Below, in pieces: positions 26,011 through 34,051 of a DNA stretch of 64,000 nucleotides. The notes under the pieces are model-generated. The model saw only the letters and a program-made list of their open reading frames with translations. It did no database searches and was not told the DNA's origin. Each line of letters opens with the position of its first letter. Position 1 is the stretch's first letter. This DNA is from Aldehydirespirator sp965248735. GTDB lineage: Bacteria; Actinomycetota; Acidimicrobiia; Acidimicrobiales; Aldehydirespiratoraceae. The position numbers and the translations under genes were made by a program. Location of the stretch: positions 1 through 64,000 of the forward strand of contig OZ252146.1 of the NCBI GenBank assembly GCA_965248735.1, written 5' to 3'.

Positions 26011-27195
26011 TCAGCCTCCCCCGAAGCCGTCGAGGCGCTCGACCGACGCCGCGATCACGTCGATCGCCCGATCCACGTCGGAGTCGGCGGTGGTGTGCCC
26101 GAGCGAGAGCCGCAGCGATCCCAGCGCCACCTCCCTGGGCACGCCCATCGCGGCCAGCACGTGGGACGGGTCCTGGGCGCCGCTGGAGCACGAGGAGGCG
26201 GCCGAGGCCCGCACCCCGGCCGCGTCGATCAGGAACAGCAGCGCCTCGCTCTGCACCCCGGCAATGCACACGTTGGCGATCCCGGCTGCGATGTGGCTGA
26301 GGTCGCCGTTGGCGCCGCCCGCCGACACCAGCACCCGGTCGCCTAGGCGGTCCATCAGACCGTCGATCAGGCCGTCGCGGAGCACGCCGAGCCGCTTGAC
26401 GCTCGCGTTGCGCTGCTCGGTGGTTTCGGCTAGGGCGGCCGCGAACGACACCGCCCCGGCCACATCGGGAGTCCCGGCCCGCCGTCCCCGCTCCTGGCCG
26501 CCACCGACGATCAGAGGGTCGATCTCCACACCGTCGCGCACCACCAGAACGCCAGTGCCCACCGGCGAACCCACTTTGTGGCCGGTCACCGAGACGAGGT
26601 CGTAGTCGGCGGTCTCGGCGGCCACGTCGATCCAGTTGACGGCCTGAACGGCGTCGGTGTGCAGCAATGCCCGGGGAGCAAGGTCGCGCACGACCCGGGC
26701 CACTTCGGGCAAGGGCGTGATCGAGCCGATCTCGTTGTTGACGGCGATCACGGAGACCACCGCGACGTCGCCGTTGCGGGAACGCAGCACGTCAGCCAGA
26801 GCGGCAAGGTCGATGATGCCCCGCTCGTCCACGCCCACCAAGACTCCTCCGGAGCGTTCCACCGGATCGTGCACGGCGTGGTGCTCGGCCTCGGTGGTTA
26901 CCGCCAAGGCGTTCGGACCCCGTGCGCCCAGAGCGCCCCGCACCGCCATGTTGTCGGCCTCGCTCCCTCCCGAGGTGAACACGATCTCGCCGGGAGTTGC
27001 ACCGAGCGCGGCAGCGACCTGCTCGCGAGCACGGTCCAGCGCTCGGCGGGCCTCGCGGGCGGCCTGGTGGGATCCGGTGGGGTTGGCGTGATGCTGCTCG
27101 GCGGCGGCCAGCCACGCCTCCCGGGACACCGGCCTCAGCGGCGTGGATGCCGCGTGGTCCAGGTAGATCTCAGGCGAGCCGGGCCGGTCGGACAC
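26011..27195 (-). CDS. Cysteine desulfurase (NifS/IscS family)
   Basis: PLP enzyme of 394 residues that takes sulfur from cysteine. The start is EIYLDHAASTPLRP. EAEHHAVHDP supplies the His stacked on PLP, SVTGHKVGSPVGTG the PLP lysine, and RASAASSCSSGAQ the persulfide-forming Cys loop. Its partner is the adjacent mnmA, so tRNA thiolation is the likely main job. Fe-S assembly cannot be excluded because no other desulfurase is in the window. The GTG start lies 6 nt after TAGGAT. Confidence 0.93.
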   Translation of the reverse strand: MSDRPGSPEIYLDHAASTPLRPVSREAWLAAAEQHHANPTGSHQAAREARRALDRAREQVAAALGATPGEIVFTSGGSEADNMAVRGALGARGPNALAVTTEAEHHAVHDPVERSGGVLVGVDERGIIDLAALADVLRSRNGDVAVVSVIAVNNEIGSITPLPEVARVVRDLAPRALLHTDAVQAVNWIDVAAETADYDLVSVTGHKVGSPVGTGVLVVRDGVEIDPLIVGGGQERGRRAGTPDVAGAVSFAAALAETTEQRNASVKRLGVLRDGLIDGLMDRLGDRVLVSAGGANGDLSHIAAGIANVCIAGVQSEALLFLIDAAGVRASAASSCSSGAQDPSHVLAAMGVPREVALGSLRLSLGHTTADSDVDRAIDVIAASVERLDGFGGG

Positions 27196-27207
27196 CCCGT
27201 CATCCTA
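27196..27207 (-). promoter_or_regulatory. Leaderless -10 element of the desulfurase-mnmA operon
   Basis: TAGGAT (27202-27207, minus strand) lies 6 nt before the GTG start of the desulfurase gene, matching the leaderless pattern seen at other starts in the window. Confidence 0.45.
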
Positions 27208-27228
27208 CGTAGGAGCCGCAGCCGTGAG

Positions 27229-27425
27229 AGGCCGAGCGGATAGGCGACGATTCGTGAGCAATTCGCGAGGCGCCCAGCTAGGCCGTGGCCCGAGCGGCCC
27301 GTGAGTAGCCCTATGTCAAGCTCGCCTCAAATCTGCACGGGTATTGCTCATATATGACGAGTTTCTCTACTGATTTCGGTCGAGTAGGCCCGAGCGGCCC
27401 GTGAGCGCAGCGAACAAGAGCGGGA
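27229..27425 (+). repeat. Dispersed intergenic element, copy 2, with exact 17-bp direct repeats
   Basis: This copy has CCCGAGCGGCCCGTGAG at both 27289-27305 and 27389-27405, exactly 100 bp apart, around a core very similar to copy 1. It is followed by GCGCAGCGAACAAGAGCGGG. Together with the tandem repeat that follows it, it fills the 358-bp gap between the desulfurase start and the rhomboid stop. No gene is supported here. Confidence 0.82.
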
Positions 27426-27460
27426 GACACGAAGCTGCACCGCGAAGCGGCACCACCTAA

Positions 27461-27556
27461 CCCCACGCTGCCTCCAAGGGGCCGCAAGGTCACCCCACGC
27501 TGCCTCCAAGGGGCCGCAAGGTCACCCCACGCTGCCTCCAAGGGGCGGCAAGGTCA
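27461..27556. repeat. 32-bp tandem repeat, three copies, ending on the rhomboid stop codon
   Basis: Units run 27461-27492, 27493-27524 and 27525-27556. The third has one change (GGGGCGGC for GGGGCCGC). The last 3 bp of the third unit are the TGA of the rhomboid gene on the minus strand, so the array looks like outward duplication of sequence next to that stop. Confidence 0.92.
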
Positions 27557-28453
27557 CCCGGCCGCGGCAACCACCGATCCGGCGACGAGCAGGGCCGACA
27601 GCATGCCGCCGAGCGTCACCGTCGCCCATGAACCGACGTTGCGGCGCTCGAAGGCGAGCATCGCCGCGCCCATGACCGCGCCGGCGGCCAACCCGCCGAG
27701 GTGGCCGCCGATCGATACCCGCGGGATCACCAGCGTGAAGACGAGGTTGAGCATCAGCACCATGGCCAACGGCGACCGCCAGATGTTGCCGCCGATTGCC
27801 CGATGCACCAGGACCATGGCGCCCATCAGACCGAACACGGCCCCCGAGGCACCCACCGTCGGCGAGTTCGGCGACAGCAGCATCACTCCGAGTGAGCCGC
27901 CGAGCATCGACACCACGTACAGCGACAGGAACCGGGCCTTCCCGAAGCCTGCCTCAAGCAGTTGCCCCAGCAGCCACAGGGCGTACATGTTGAACGCGAG
28001 ATGGAAGATCCCGTCGTGCAGGAACGCCGAGGTGACCAGCCGGTAGTACTCGCCGGTGTCCACTCCGATCCACTTGACGCCGCCGCCCTCCCTGAGCCAG
28101 GCCCGAGCGAAGAGACCGCCGTCAATGAGCAACCCCTGATCGATCCGGGTGATGCCCCTGGCCGACCCGCTCAAGACAATCGAGTACAGGAAGGCCAGCC
28201 CGTTCAGCCCCAGGAGTACTCGTGTGACGACCGGCTGCGAGCCGCCGGTCAACATTCGCGGGGTCACTATTATCGGCCGAGAGCCGCGCTGGGAGGTGCA
28301 TTCGGGACAGTGGAACCCCACCGACGCCTGATGCATGCAGTCCGGGCATACCGGGCGGTCGCAGCGCTGGCAGCTGACCCCGCCGCGCCGGTCGGGATGC
28401 CGGTAGCAGCGCCGCTCGGGAGGCCTCTCCGCCACCTCCGGCGTCTCGCTCAC
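27554..28453 (-). CDS. Rhomboid-family intramembrane serine protease with N-terminal zinc finger
   Basis: Membrane protease of 299 residues. The N-terminal Cys/His module (CYRHPDRRGGVSCQRC, CPDCMH, FHCPEC) is a B-box-like finger common on actinobacterial rhomboids. About six helices follow. The catalytic Ser is in GASGAVFGLMG and the catalytic His in GGHLGGLAAG. The family Asn-containing helix is FHLAFNMYALWLLGQLLE. The GTG at 28453 is chosen because TACGGT lies 8 nt upstream. A start at 28474 would add seven residues. Substrates are unknown. Confidence 0.9.
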   Translation of the reverse strand: MSETPEVAERPPERRCYRHPDRRGGVSCQRCDRPVCPDCMHQASVGFHCPECTSQRGSRPIIVTPRMLTGGSQPVVTRVLLGLNGLAFLYSIVLSGSARGITRIDQGLLIDGGLFARAWLREGGGVKWIGVDTGEYYRLVTSAFLHDGIFHLAFNMYALWLLGQLLEAGFGKARFLSLYVVSMLGGSLGVMLLSPNSPTVGASGAVFGLMGAMVLVHRAIGGNIWRSPLAMVLMLNLVFTLVIPRVSIGGHLGGLAAGAVMGAAMLAFERRNVGSWATVTLGGMLSALLVAGSVVAAAG

Positions 28454-28587
28454 GGACCGGCACCGTAGCGGCAACGACCGGCGCGGCCACTAGCGGTCTG
28501 TCGCCGCATTGACTGCATCGTGCGAACGCCCTTCAGACCGAGCGTCACGGCACGGCTCTGCCGCGTGACCGAGTCGCAGTGCGCCGC

Positions 28588-28600
28588 TAGCGTCCCGCTC
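28588..28600 (+). promoter_or_regulatory. Leaderless promoter of the GH15 gene
   Basis: TAGCGT (28588-28593) lies 7 nt before GTG at 28601. A GTGACC hexamer about 17 bp upstream could act as -35. Confidence 0.45.
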
Positions 28601-30466
28601 GTGAGCGCCTCCGTCAACCCCGACACACGACCCGGCACCGGCGGCGGCCCGGTGCCACCGGAGCCGCCGGTGCCCATCGAGCAGCACTCGCTGCTGTCGG
28701 ACCAGCGCACCGCGGCAATCGTCACGCCCGACGCCCGCGTGGTCTGGATGTGCTCGCCCCGGGTCGACGCACAACCGTTCCTGGCGGAGCTGCTCGGCGG
28801 ACCCAACGCCGGCTACTTCGCGGTTCGCCCTGTGGATCCTGCGGCTCACCCTGTCCAGCGCTATGTAGGCCACTCCATGGTGCTGGAGTCCTCATGGGAC
28901 GGCATGTCGGTCACCGACTACCTCGACTGCTCGGAGGGCCTGCCCGCCATGCCGGCGGGACGCAGCCGACTGGTGCGAGTGGTGACCGGCACGGGACGGG
29001 CCGTCATCGAGTTCGCGCCCCGCTTCGGCCGGATCGTCGGCGCGCTCCTGGAGCCGCGGGGTGACGACCTGGTGGTCTCGGCCGGATCGAGACTGGGCGG
29101 CGATCAAGTCAGGGGGCTGTGGCTCCGCAACGGGATCCGGCTGCGGTCGCCGGGCCTGCGCTGGCAGGTCGAGTCGGACGGCCGCAACGACACCGCCCGA
29201 GCCGAGGCGGACCTTTCGGCGGGACCGGTCGTGCTGGAACTGCTCTGCGGAGCTGGAGCGGGCGAGTACGCAACCGCGGAGCCGGAGCGACGCTCGGCCA
29301 CCATCGAGCACTGGAGCGCCTGGGCCCGCCGGCTCGCCCTCCCGCCGCTGCAGACCGATCTAGCGCTGCGCTCTGCCTTGGTGCTCAAGGCGCTCTGCCA
29401 CGGCCCTACCGGCGCGATCGTGGCCGCGCCCACCACCAGCCTGCCCCAGGACCTGGGAGGGTCCCGCAACTGGGACTACCGCTACTGCTGGATGCGCGAC
29501 GCGTCGATGGCGGCCGCCACGCTGGTGCGCCTGGGCTCAACCCAGGAGGCCATGGACCTGCTCGACTGGCTGCTGCGGCTCATCGACAGCGGTGGCGCCC
29601 AGCTCGACCATCTGGCTCCCATCTACACCGTCGACGGCGGGGCTCTTCCCCCCGAGAAGACCGACCGTGACCTGCCCGGCTACGCCGGCAGCCATCCGGT
29701 ACGGATCGGCAACGCGGCCGAGCAGCAGGTCCAGACCGACGTGTTCGGCCCGGTGATGGAGCTGATCTGGCGGCTGGGCCGGGCCGGCGCTCCCCTCGAC
29801 GAGCGCCACTGGCGGCTGGTGGGCCAGCTGGTGGCCGCGGTGGACCGGCGCTGGAGAGAGCCCGACCAGGGCATCTGGGAAATAAGGGCCGCACCCCGCC
29901 ACCACGTCCACTCCAAGACCATGTGCTGGCTGGCCGTCGATCGTGGAGTCGCCCTCGCTGGGGGCGTGTTCAACCGCCCGGAACCGGAGTGGGAGATCCT
30001 GCGCGACACCATCGCGGCGGAGATACTGGCCGAGGGCTGGAACCCCGAGGAGGGGGCCTTCACCGCCGCCTACGGCAGCACTGATCTGGACTCGGCGGTG
30101 CTGACCGTTGGGCTGTCGGGACTGCTGGCGCCCGATGACCCCCGGCTGGCGTCCACGGTCGGGGCGATCGAGGCTCAACTGCGCGTCGGCCCGACCGTCT
30201 ACCGGTACCGCGGCGATGACGGGCTGCCCGGCTCGGCCAGCGGCTTCAACCTCATGACGTCGTGGCTGATCGACGCCAAGATCCTCATCGGCGACCTCGA
30301 CGGCGCCCGCGCCCTGTTCGACGACTACGTGGCGCTGGCCGGACCCACCGGGCTGATGTCGGAGGAGTACGACTCTGTCACAGGCCAGGCGAGGGGCAAT
30401 TTCCCGCAGGCCTACAGCCACCTCGGGCTGATCGAGAACGCCTTCAACCTCGCCGAGCACTCCTAG
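28601..30466 (+). CDS. Glycoside hydrolase family 15 protein (trehalase/glucoamylase-like)
   Basis: Cytoplasmic alpha-glucosidase-type enzyme of 621 residues. An N-terminal beta-sandwich domain (about 20-230) is followed by an (alpha/alpha)6 barrel. The barrel hallmark is LGGSRNWDYRYCWMRDASMA, and the general base region is EEYDSVTGQARGNFPQAYSH. No signal peptide is present. Actinobacterial relatives act as trehalases, so trehalose breakdown is a reasonable but unproven role. The frame is open to 28520, but GTG at 28601 has a leaderless -10 and begins just before the conserved PIEQHSLLSDQRTAAIV. Confidence 0.88.
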   Translation: MSASVNPDTRPGTGGGPVPPEPPVPIEQHSLLSDQRTAAIVTPDARVVWMCSPRVDAQPFLAELLGGPNAGYFAVRPVDPAAHPVQRYVGHSMVLESSWDGMSVTDYLDCSEGLPAMPAGRSRLVRVVTGTGRAVIEFAPRFGRIVGALLEPRGDDLVVSAGSRLGGDQVRGLWLRNGIRLRSPGLRWQVESDGRNDTARAEADLSAGPVVLELLCGAGAGEYATAEPERRSATIEHWSAWARRLALPPLQTDLALRSALVLKALCHGPTGAIVAAPTTSLPQDLGGSRNWDYRYCWMRDASMAAATLVRLGSTQEAMDLLDWLLRLIDSGGAQLDHLAPIYTVDGGALPPEKTDRDLPGYAGSHPVRIGNAAEQQVQTDVFGPVMELIWRLGRAGAPLDERHWRLVGQLVAAVDRRWREPDQGIWEIRAAPRHHVHSKTMCWLAVDRGVALAGGVFNRPEPEWEILRDTIAAEILAEGWNPEEGAFTAAYGSTDLDSAVLTVGLSGLLAPDDPRLASTVGAIEAQLRVGPTVYRYRGDDGLPGSASGFNLMTSWLIDAKILIGDLDGARALFDDYVALAGPTGLMSEEYDSVTGQARGNFPQAYSHLGLIENAFNLAEHS

Positions 30467-30499
30467 CGCTGAGCCGGCCCCGGTCTCAGGGCACCTGTT

Positions 30500-30544
30500 T
30501 CCCGCTCTTGTTCGCTCCGCTCACGGGCCGCTCGGGCCACGGCC
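30500..30544 (-). repeat. Dispersed intergenic element, solo remnant (copy 3)
   Basis: The minus strand carries a single CCCGAGCGGCCCGTGAG (30520-30536) flanked by the same outer sequences (GGCCGTGG and AGCGAACAAGAGCGGGA) as copies 1 and 2, but the roughly 100-bp core is absent. It looks like the product of recombination between the two 17-bp repeats, or the empty ancestral site. Confidence 0.7.
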
Positions 30545-30595
30545 TCGCTCAGCGCCTCAGCGAATCCTCAGGGCTGCGCAAGATCCGCTCGGCCT

Positions 30596-30856
30596 CTAGA
30601 GCGAGACGAAGCTCTCGCTCATGCCGAGGGCGTTGATCTCCACCACCTCGGTGACCCCCGGCACCCGATCGCGCATGATCCGCTCGATGCCGGCTTTGAG
30701 GGTCTGGGTGGACGCCGGGCAGGTGACGCAGGCGCCGTGGAGCTCGACGGTCACAACCCCGGTGGACTCGTCCACGTCGATGAGGTCGATGTCGCCCTCG
30801 TCGGCCTGGATGGCCGGCCGGATGACCTTGATGATCTTCTCCACTTCGGCCCGCAC
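30596..30856 (-). CDS. NifU C-terminal-domain (NfuA-like) Fe-S scaffold protein
   Basis: Small Fe-S carrier of 86 residues. The domain keeps the CxxC ligand pair in LHGACVTCPASTQTLKAGIE and the IRPAIQADEGDIDLIDVDE start. The frame is open to 30979, but the upstream part is low-complexity and not NifU-like, so GTG at 30856 is used. It is convergent with the GH15 gene. Confidence 0.88.
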   Translation of the reverse strand: MRAEVEKIIKVIRPAIQADEGDIDLIDVDESTGVVTVELHGACVTCPASTQTLKAGIERIMRDRVPGVTEVVEINALGMSESFVSL

Positions 30857-30955
30857 AGGCCCAGTCTCGCAGCGCCCGGCCCCAACTCCGCCCCCGGCGT
30901 CGCCAAGACCCACGACCGCCCAACTCCGACCCGCGGCGGCTCGTAGGCTCGCGGG

Positions 30956-31102
30956 ATGGATCTGACGGTGCTGGCGCATCAGGGGGGATGGGACGAGGCG
31001 CTGCTCGTGGCCGGGCCGCTGCTGCTGTTCGCGGGCATCGTGTGGAACGCGAAGCGGCGGGCTGTCCGGCAGGGCCAGGCCCAGGCCGACGCCGATGAGT
31101 GA
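30956..31102 (+). CDS. 48-residue single-helix membrane protein
   Basis: A short frame starting MDLTVLAHQGGWDEALLVAG with one membrane helix (ALLVAGPLLLFAGIVW) followed by a basic cytoplasmic tail (NAKRRAVRQ) that ends in an acidic run. TAGGCT (30944-30949) lies 6 nt before the ATG, the same leaderless arrangement as murA and others, which supports it as a real gene. The function is not recognised. Confidence 0.6.
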   Translation: MDLTVLAHQGGWDEALLVAGPLLLFAGIVWNAKRRAVRQGQAQADADE

Positions 31103-31120
31103 GCGGCCCGCTGGCGCGGC

Positions 31121-32392
31121 CTATTCGGCCCGCACGTCGGCGCCGAGCGACGCCAGGTCGCCGGCCAGGTCCTCGTAGCCTCGGGCCACGTGATGCGCGT
31201 CGCTCACCACCGTGGTGCCCTCGGCGCCCAGCCCAGCGACGGCGAGAGCCGCGCCGGCCCGGATGTCGTGGGCTCTGACCGGCGCCCCCGAGAGCCGCTC
31301 GACGCCGCGCACCACAGCGTGGTGGGAGTCGGTGCGGATGTCGGCGCCCATGCGGCGCAGTTCGTCCACGTAGCGGAACCGGCCGGGGAAAAGGTTCTCG
31401 GTGACGATGCCCACCCCCGAGGCGGTGGCCAGCATCGCCACCAGGAACGGCTTGTAGTCGGTGGCCACGCCCGGATAGGGCAGCGTGGAGCAGTCGACCG
31501 AGTCGAGGCGGCGGGGTGCGATCGCCCGGATGCCGCCGTCGTCGGGTGTGATCAGCATCCCCATCTCGGTCAGCTTCTGGCAGAGCAACTCCATGTGGTC
31601 ATGGCGCGCGCCGGCGACGAACACTTCTCCGGAGGCCACGCCGAGCGCGGCCAGGTAGGTGGCCGCCACGATGCGATCCGGCACGACCGTGTGGTCCGCG
31701 GGCTGCAGGGGGGCGGTGGCGCCGGTGCCCTCGACCATGAGCGTGGACGAGCCGGCGCCCCGGATCCTGGCTCCCATGCGGCTGAGGAACTGGCAGAGAT
31801 CGAAGATCTCGGGCTCCCGGGCCGCGTTGTCGATCACGGTGGCGCCCTTGGCCGCCACCGCGGCCATCAGCAGGTTCTCGGTGGCGCCCACGCTGGGGAA
31901 CTCCAGCACAACCCGCCCGCCCAGCAACTCGGCGGCCGAAGCCTCGACATAGCCGTGCACGACATCCACCACCGCGCCCAGTTCCACCAGTCCCTGCACA
32001 TGCATGTCTATGGGTCGGGGACCGAAGTCGTCGCCCCCGGGAAGGGCCACCTTGGCCCGACCGCAGCGGGCCAGCATCGGCCCGAGGACCACGACCGAGG
32101 CCCGGAACCGCTCCACGATGTCGTAGGGGGCCACCGGCCTGATCTCCGCGGGCACGTCGATGTGGAGCACCGACGGGTGCGCCCGATCCCACTCGACCGC
32201 GCAGCCCACGGCCCGCAGCAACTCGGCCATGAGGTCGACGTCAACGATGCGGGGCACGTTGCCGAGGCGGTAGGAGCCCTCGGCCAGCAGTGTGGCCGCC
32301 ATGAGCTTGAGTACCGAGTTCTTGGCCCCGGCCACGGCCACCGTGCCCTCCAGCGGGGAGCCGGAACGAACGACTATCCGCTCGATCGCCAT
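31121..32392 (-). CDS. murA: UDP-N-acetylglucosamine 1-carboxyvinyltransferase with Asp at the fosfomycin-target Cys
   Basis: First committed enzyme of peptidoglycan synthesis, 423 residues. N-terminal GTVAVAGAKNSVLKLMAATL and VSVGATENLLMAA-type blocks mark MurA. The active-site loop reads LPGGDDFGPRPIDMH, so Asp121 stands where most bacteria have the Cys that fosfomycin alkylates, as in mycobacteria and chlamydiae. Activity should persist, with intrinsic fosfomycin resistance. The ATG at 32392 is chosen because TAGGCT lies 6 nt upstream. A GTG directly before it is the alternative. Confidence 0.95.
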   Translation of the reverse strand: MAIERIVVRSGSPLEGTVAVAGAKNSVLKLMAATLLAEGSYRLGNVPRIVDVDLMAELLRAVGCAVEWDRAHPSVLHIDVPAEIRPVAPYDIVERFRASVVVLGPMLARCGRAKVALPGGDDFGPRPIDMHVQGLVELGAVVDVVHGYVEASAAELLGGRVVLEFPSVGATENLLMAAVAAKGATVIDNAAREPEIFDLCQFLSRMGARIRGAGSSTLMVEGTGATAPLQPADHTVVPDRIVAATYLAALGVASGEVFVAGARHDHMELLCQKLTEMGMLITPDDGGIRAIAPRRLDSVDCSTLPYPGVATDYKPFLVAMLATASGVGIVTENLFPGRFRYVDELRRMGADIRTDSHHAVVRGVERLSGAPVRAHDIRAGAALAVAGLGAEGTTVVSDAHHVARGYEDLAGDLASLGADVRAE

Positions 32393-32404
32393 CACCAGAG
32401 CCTA
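32393..32404 (-). promoter_or_regulatory. Leaderless -10 element of murA
   Basis: TAGGCT (32399-32404, minus strand) ends 6 nt before the murA ATG, giving the same hexamer and spacing as the 48-residue protein at 30956 and the gene at 43043. Confidence 0.45.
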
Positions 32405-32420
32405 TGACCGCCGAGGCTCG

Positions 32421-34022
32421 ATGACCGTCTTGCGGGTCGTGCGGCGGGGCAGCGCGGCCGAGCTCGAGCGTGAGCGGGTCGTTCGGCGGGAGCCCCGGCG
32501 CGACATCGTGGCCGAGCGCTCCGTCGGCGACGACTGCTTCGAGGCGGAGGAGGGGCCCTTCCGGCACTACGAGCGCCGGCTGTCGTTGGAGAAGGCCGAG
32601 CCCGGCGGCCCCGACACCGAGGACGGCGGCGAGGACTGGGAGCTGACTGAGACCACCTCCTACCGCCTCGCCGTTCCGGTGTGGGCCTGGCTGTTCCACT
32701 TCCCGGTGCGGAGCGCTCTGAGGAGGCGCCAGGACGCCTACGGCTACTGGTGGGCGCCCCCCGACCGGCTGGACGCCCGCATCGCCACCGTGCTCGGCCT
32801 GCTGTGCACGGTGCAGGTGGTCGACGGCTATCTGGGCACCGTGCTCACGCAAACCCTCACGTTCGCAGCCGACGAGTTCGGCCACGGCAACACCGCTCAG
32901 GGAAACGTGCTGGCCGCGGTGAGGGTCGGCGTGCTGATCGCATTGGCCACCGTGGCCCTAGCCGACCGCCACGGCCGGCGCCGCCTGCTGCTGGCTTCCG
33001 GCGTCGGCAGCTGCGTCGTGACTGCGGTCGGAGCCCTATCACCGGGCTTGTGGTTCTTGGGAGCCACGCAGCTCGTGGCTCGGGGGCTGTCCACCGCCCT
33101 TGGCATCTTGATCGTGATCCTGGCCGCCGAGGAGATGCCAGCCCGGTCCAGAGCTTGGGCCATGTCGGTGCTGGTGCTGTGCGCCGGGCTCGGCTCCGGC
33201 ATGGCCGTGTGGGTGCTGCCCGTGGCGGATCTGAACACCGCGGCGTGGCGCATCGTGTACGTGGTGCCGCTGGTTGGCGTGGCCGTCATCGCCTGGGTGG
33301 GCCGGCGACTGCCCGAGAGCAGGCGCTTCGAATCAGCCAGCGGCGGGCGGAGTCCTCGTGACGGTGTCCTCACCAGCAGCAAGGTTGACGCTGAGGCTGC
33401 AGCCCGCCAGCGCAGGAGGCTGGTGCTGCTGGCCGCTTCGGCGTTCCTGATTCTGATGTTCGCCGCTCCGGCATCCGGGCTGCGCAACGACTTTCTCAAG
33501 GACGAGCGCGGGTTCTCCGCCGCCACGATCTCGCTGTTCACGCTGGTGACCAATACCCCGGTCGGAATCGGCATCCTCGTCGGCGGGTACCTGGCTGATC
33601 GCCGCGGCCGCCGGCCCACCGGCGCGGCCGGGCTAGTGCTGGGCGCAGTCCTCGCCGCCTGGGGGTACTTCACCCACGGCGCCGCTCTCTGGCTGCTTTC
33701 CCTGGCTGGAGGAGTGCTCGGTGCGATGGCTGTGCCCGCGCTAGCCGTGTACGGGCCAGAGCTGTTCGGCACCCATCGGCGCGGTCGCTCCAACGGGGTG
33801 ATCACCACGGTGGGCGTAGCCGGCAGCGCGCTGGGGAACCTCGTGGCGGGCCGGCTGTCGGATGCGCTCGACGGACAGCTGGGGCCGGCGCTGGCCCTGC
33901 TGGCTGTTGGCCCGCTGCTTGTGGCCATCCTGGTCATGTGGAAGTACCCCGAGACCGCGGGCCAAGAACTCGAAGACCTCAACCCCGAGGACCTCAACCC
34001 CGGCGACCGCCTCAGCGGCTGA
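32421..34022 (+). CDS. MFS transporter with long charged N-terminal extension
   Basis: Twelve-helix major facilitator protein of 533 residues in the sugar/metabolite-transporter style. Motif A-like loops are LADRHGRRRLLL after helix 2 and LADRRGRRPTG in the second half. About 80 residues of charged cytoplasmic sequence (ERERVVRREPRRDIVAERSV) precede the first helix, and another charged segment divides the halves. The frame is open upstream to 32292 inside murA, so the ATG at 32421 (GAGG 5 nt upstream) is used. The substrate is not predictable. Confidence 0.82.
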   Translation: MTVLRVVRRGSAAELERERVVRREPRRDIVAERSVGDDCFEAEEGPFRHYERRLSLEKAEPGGPDTEDGGEDWELTETTSYRLAVPVWAWLFHFPVRSALRRRQDAYGYWWAPPDRLDARIATVLGLLCTVQVVDGYLGTVLTQTLTFAADEFGHGNTAQGNVLAAVRVGVLIALATVALADRHGRRRLLLASGVGSCVVTAVGALSPGLWFLGATQLVARGLSTALGILIVILAAEEMPARSRAWAMSVLVLCAGLGSGMAVWVLPVADLNTAAWRIVYVVPLVGVAVIAWVGRRLPESRRFESASGGRSPRDGVLTSSKVDAEAAARQRRRLVLLAASAFLILMFAAPASGLRNDFLKDERGFSAATISLFTLVTNTPVGIGILVGGYLADRRGRRPTGAAGLVLGAVLAAWGYFTHGAALWLLSLAGGVLGAMAVPALAVYGPELFGTHRRGRSNGVITTVGVAGSALGNLVAGRLSDALDGQLGPALALLAVGPLLVAILVMWKYPETAGQELEDLNPEDLNPGDRLSG

Positions 34023-34051
34023 CAGCGCGAGCCTGCCCTTCGAGGACCGGG

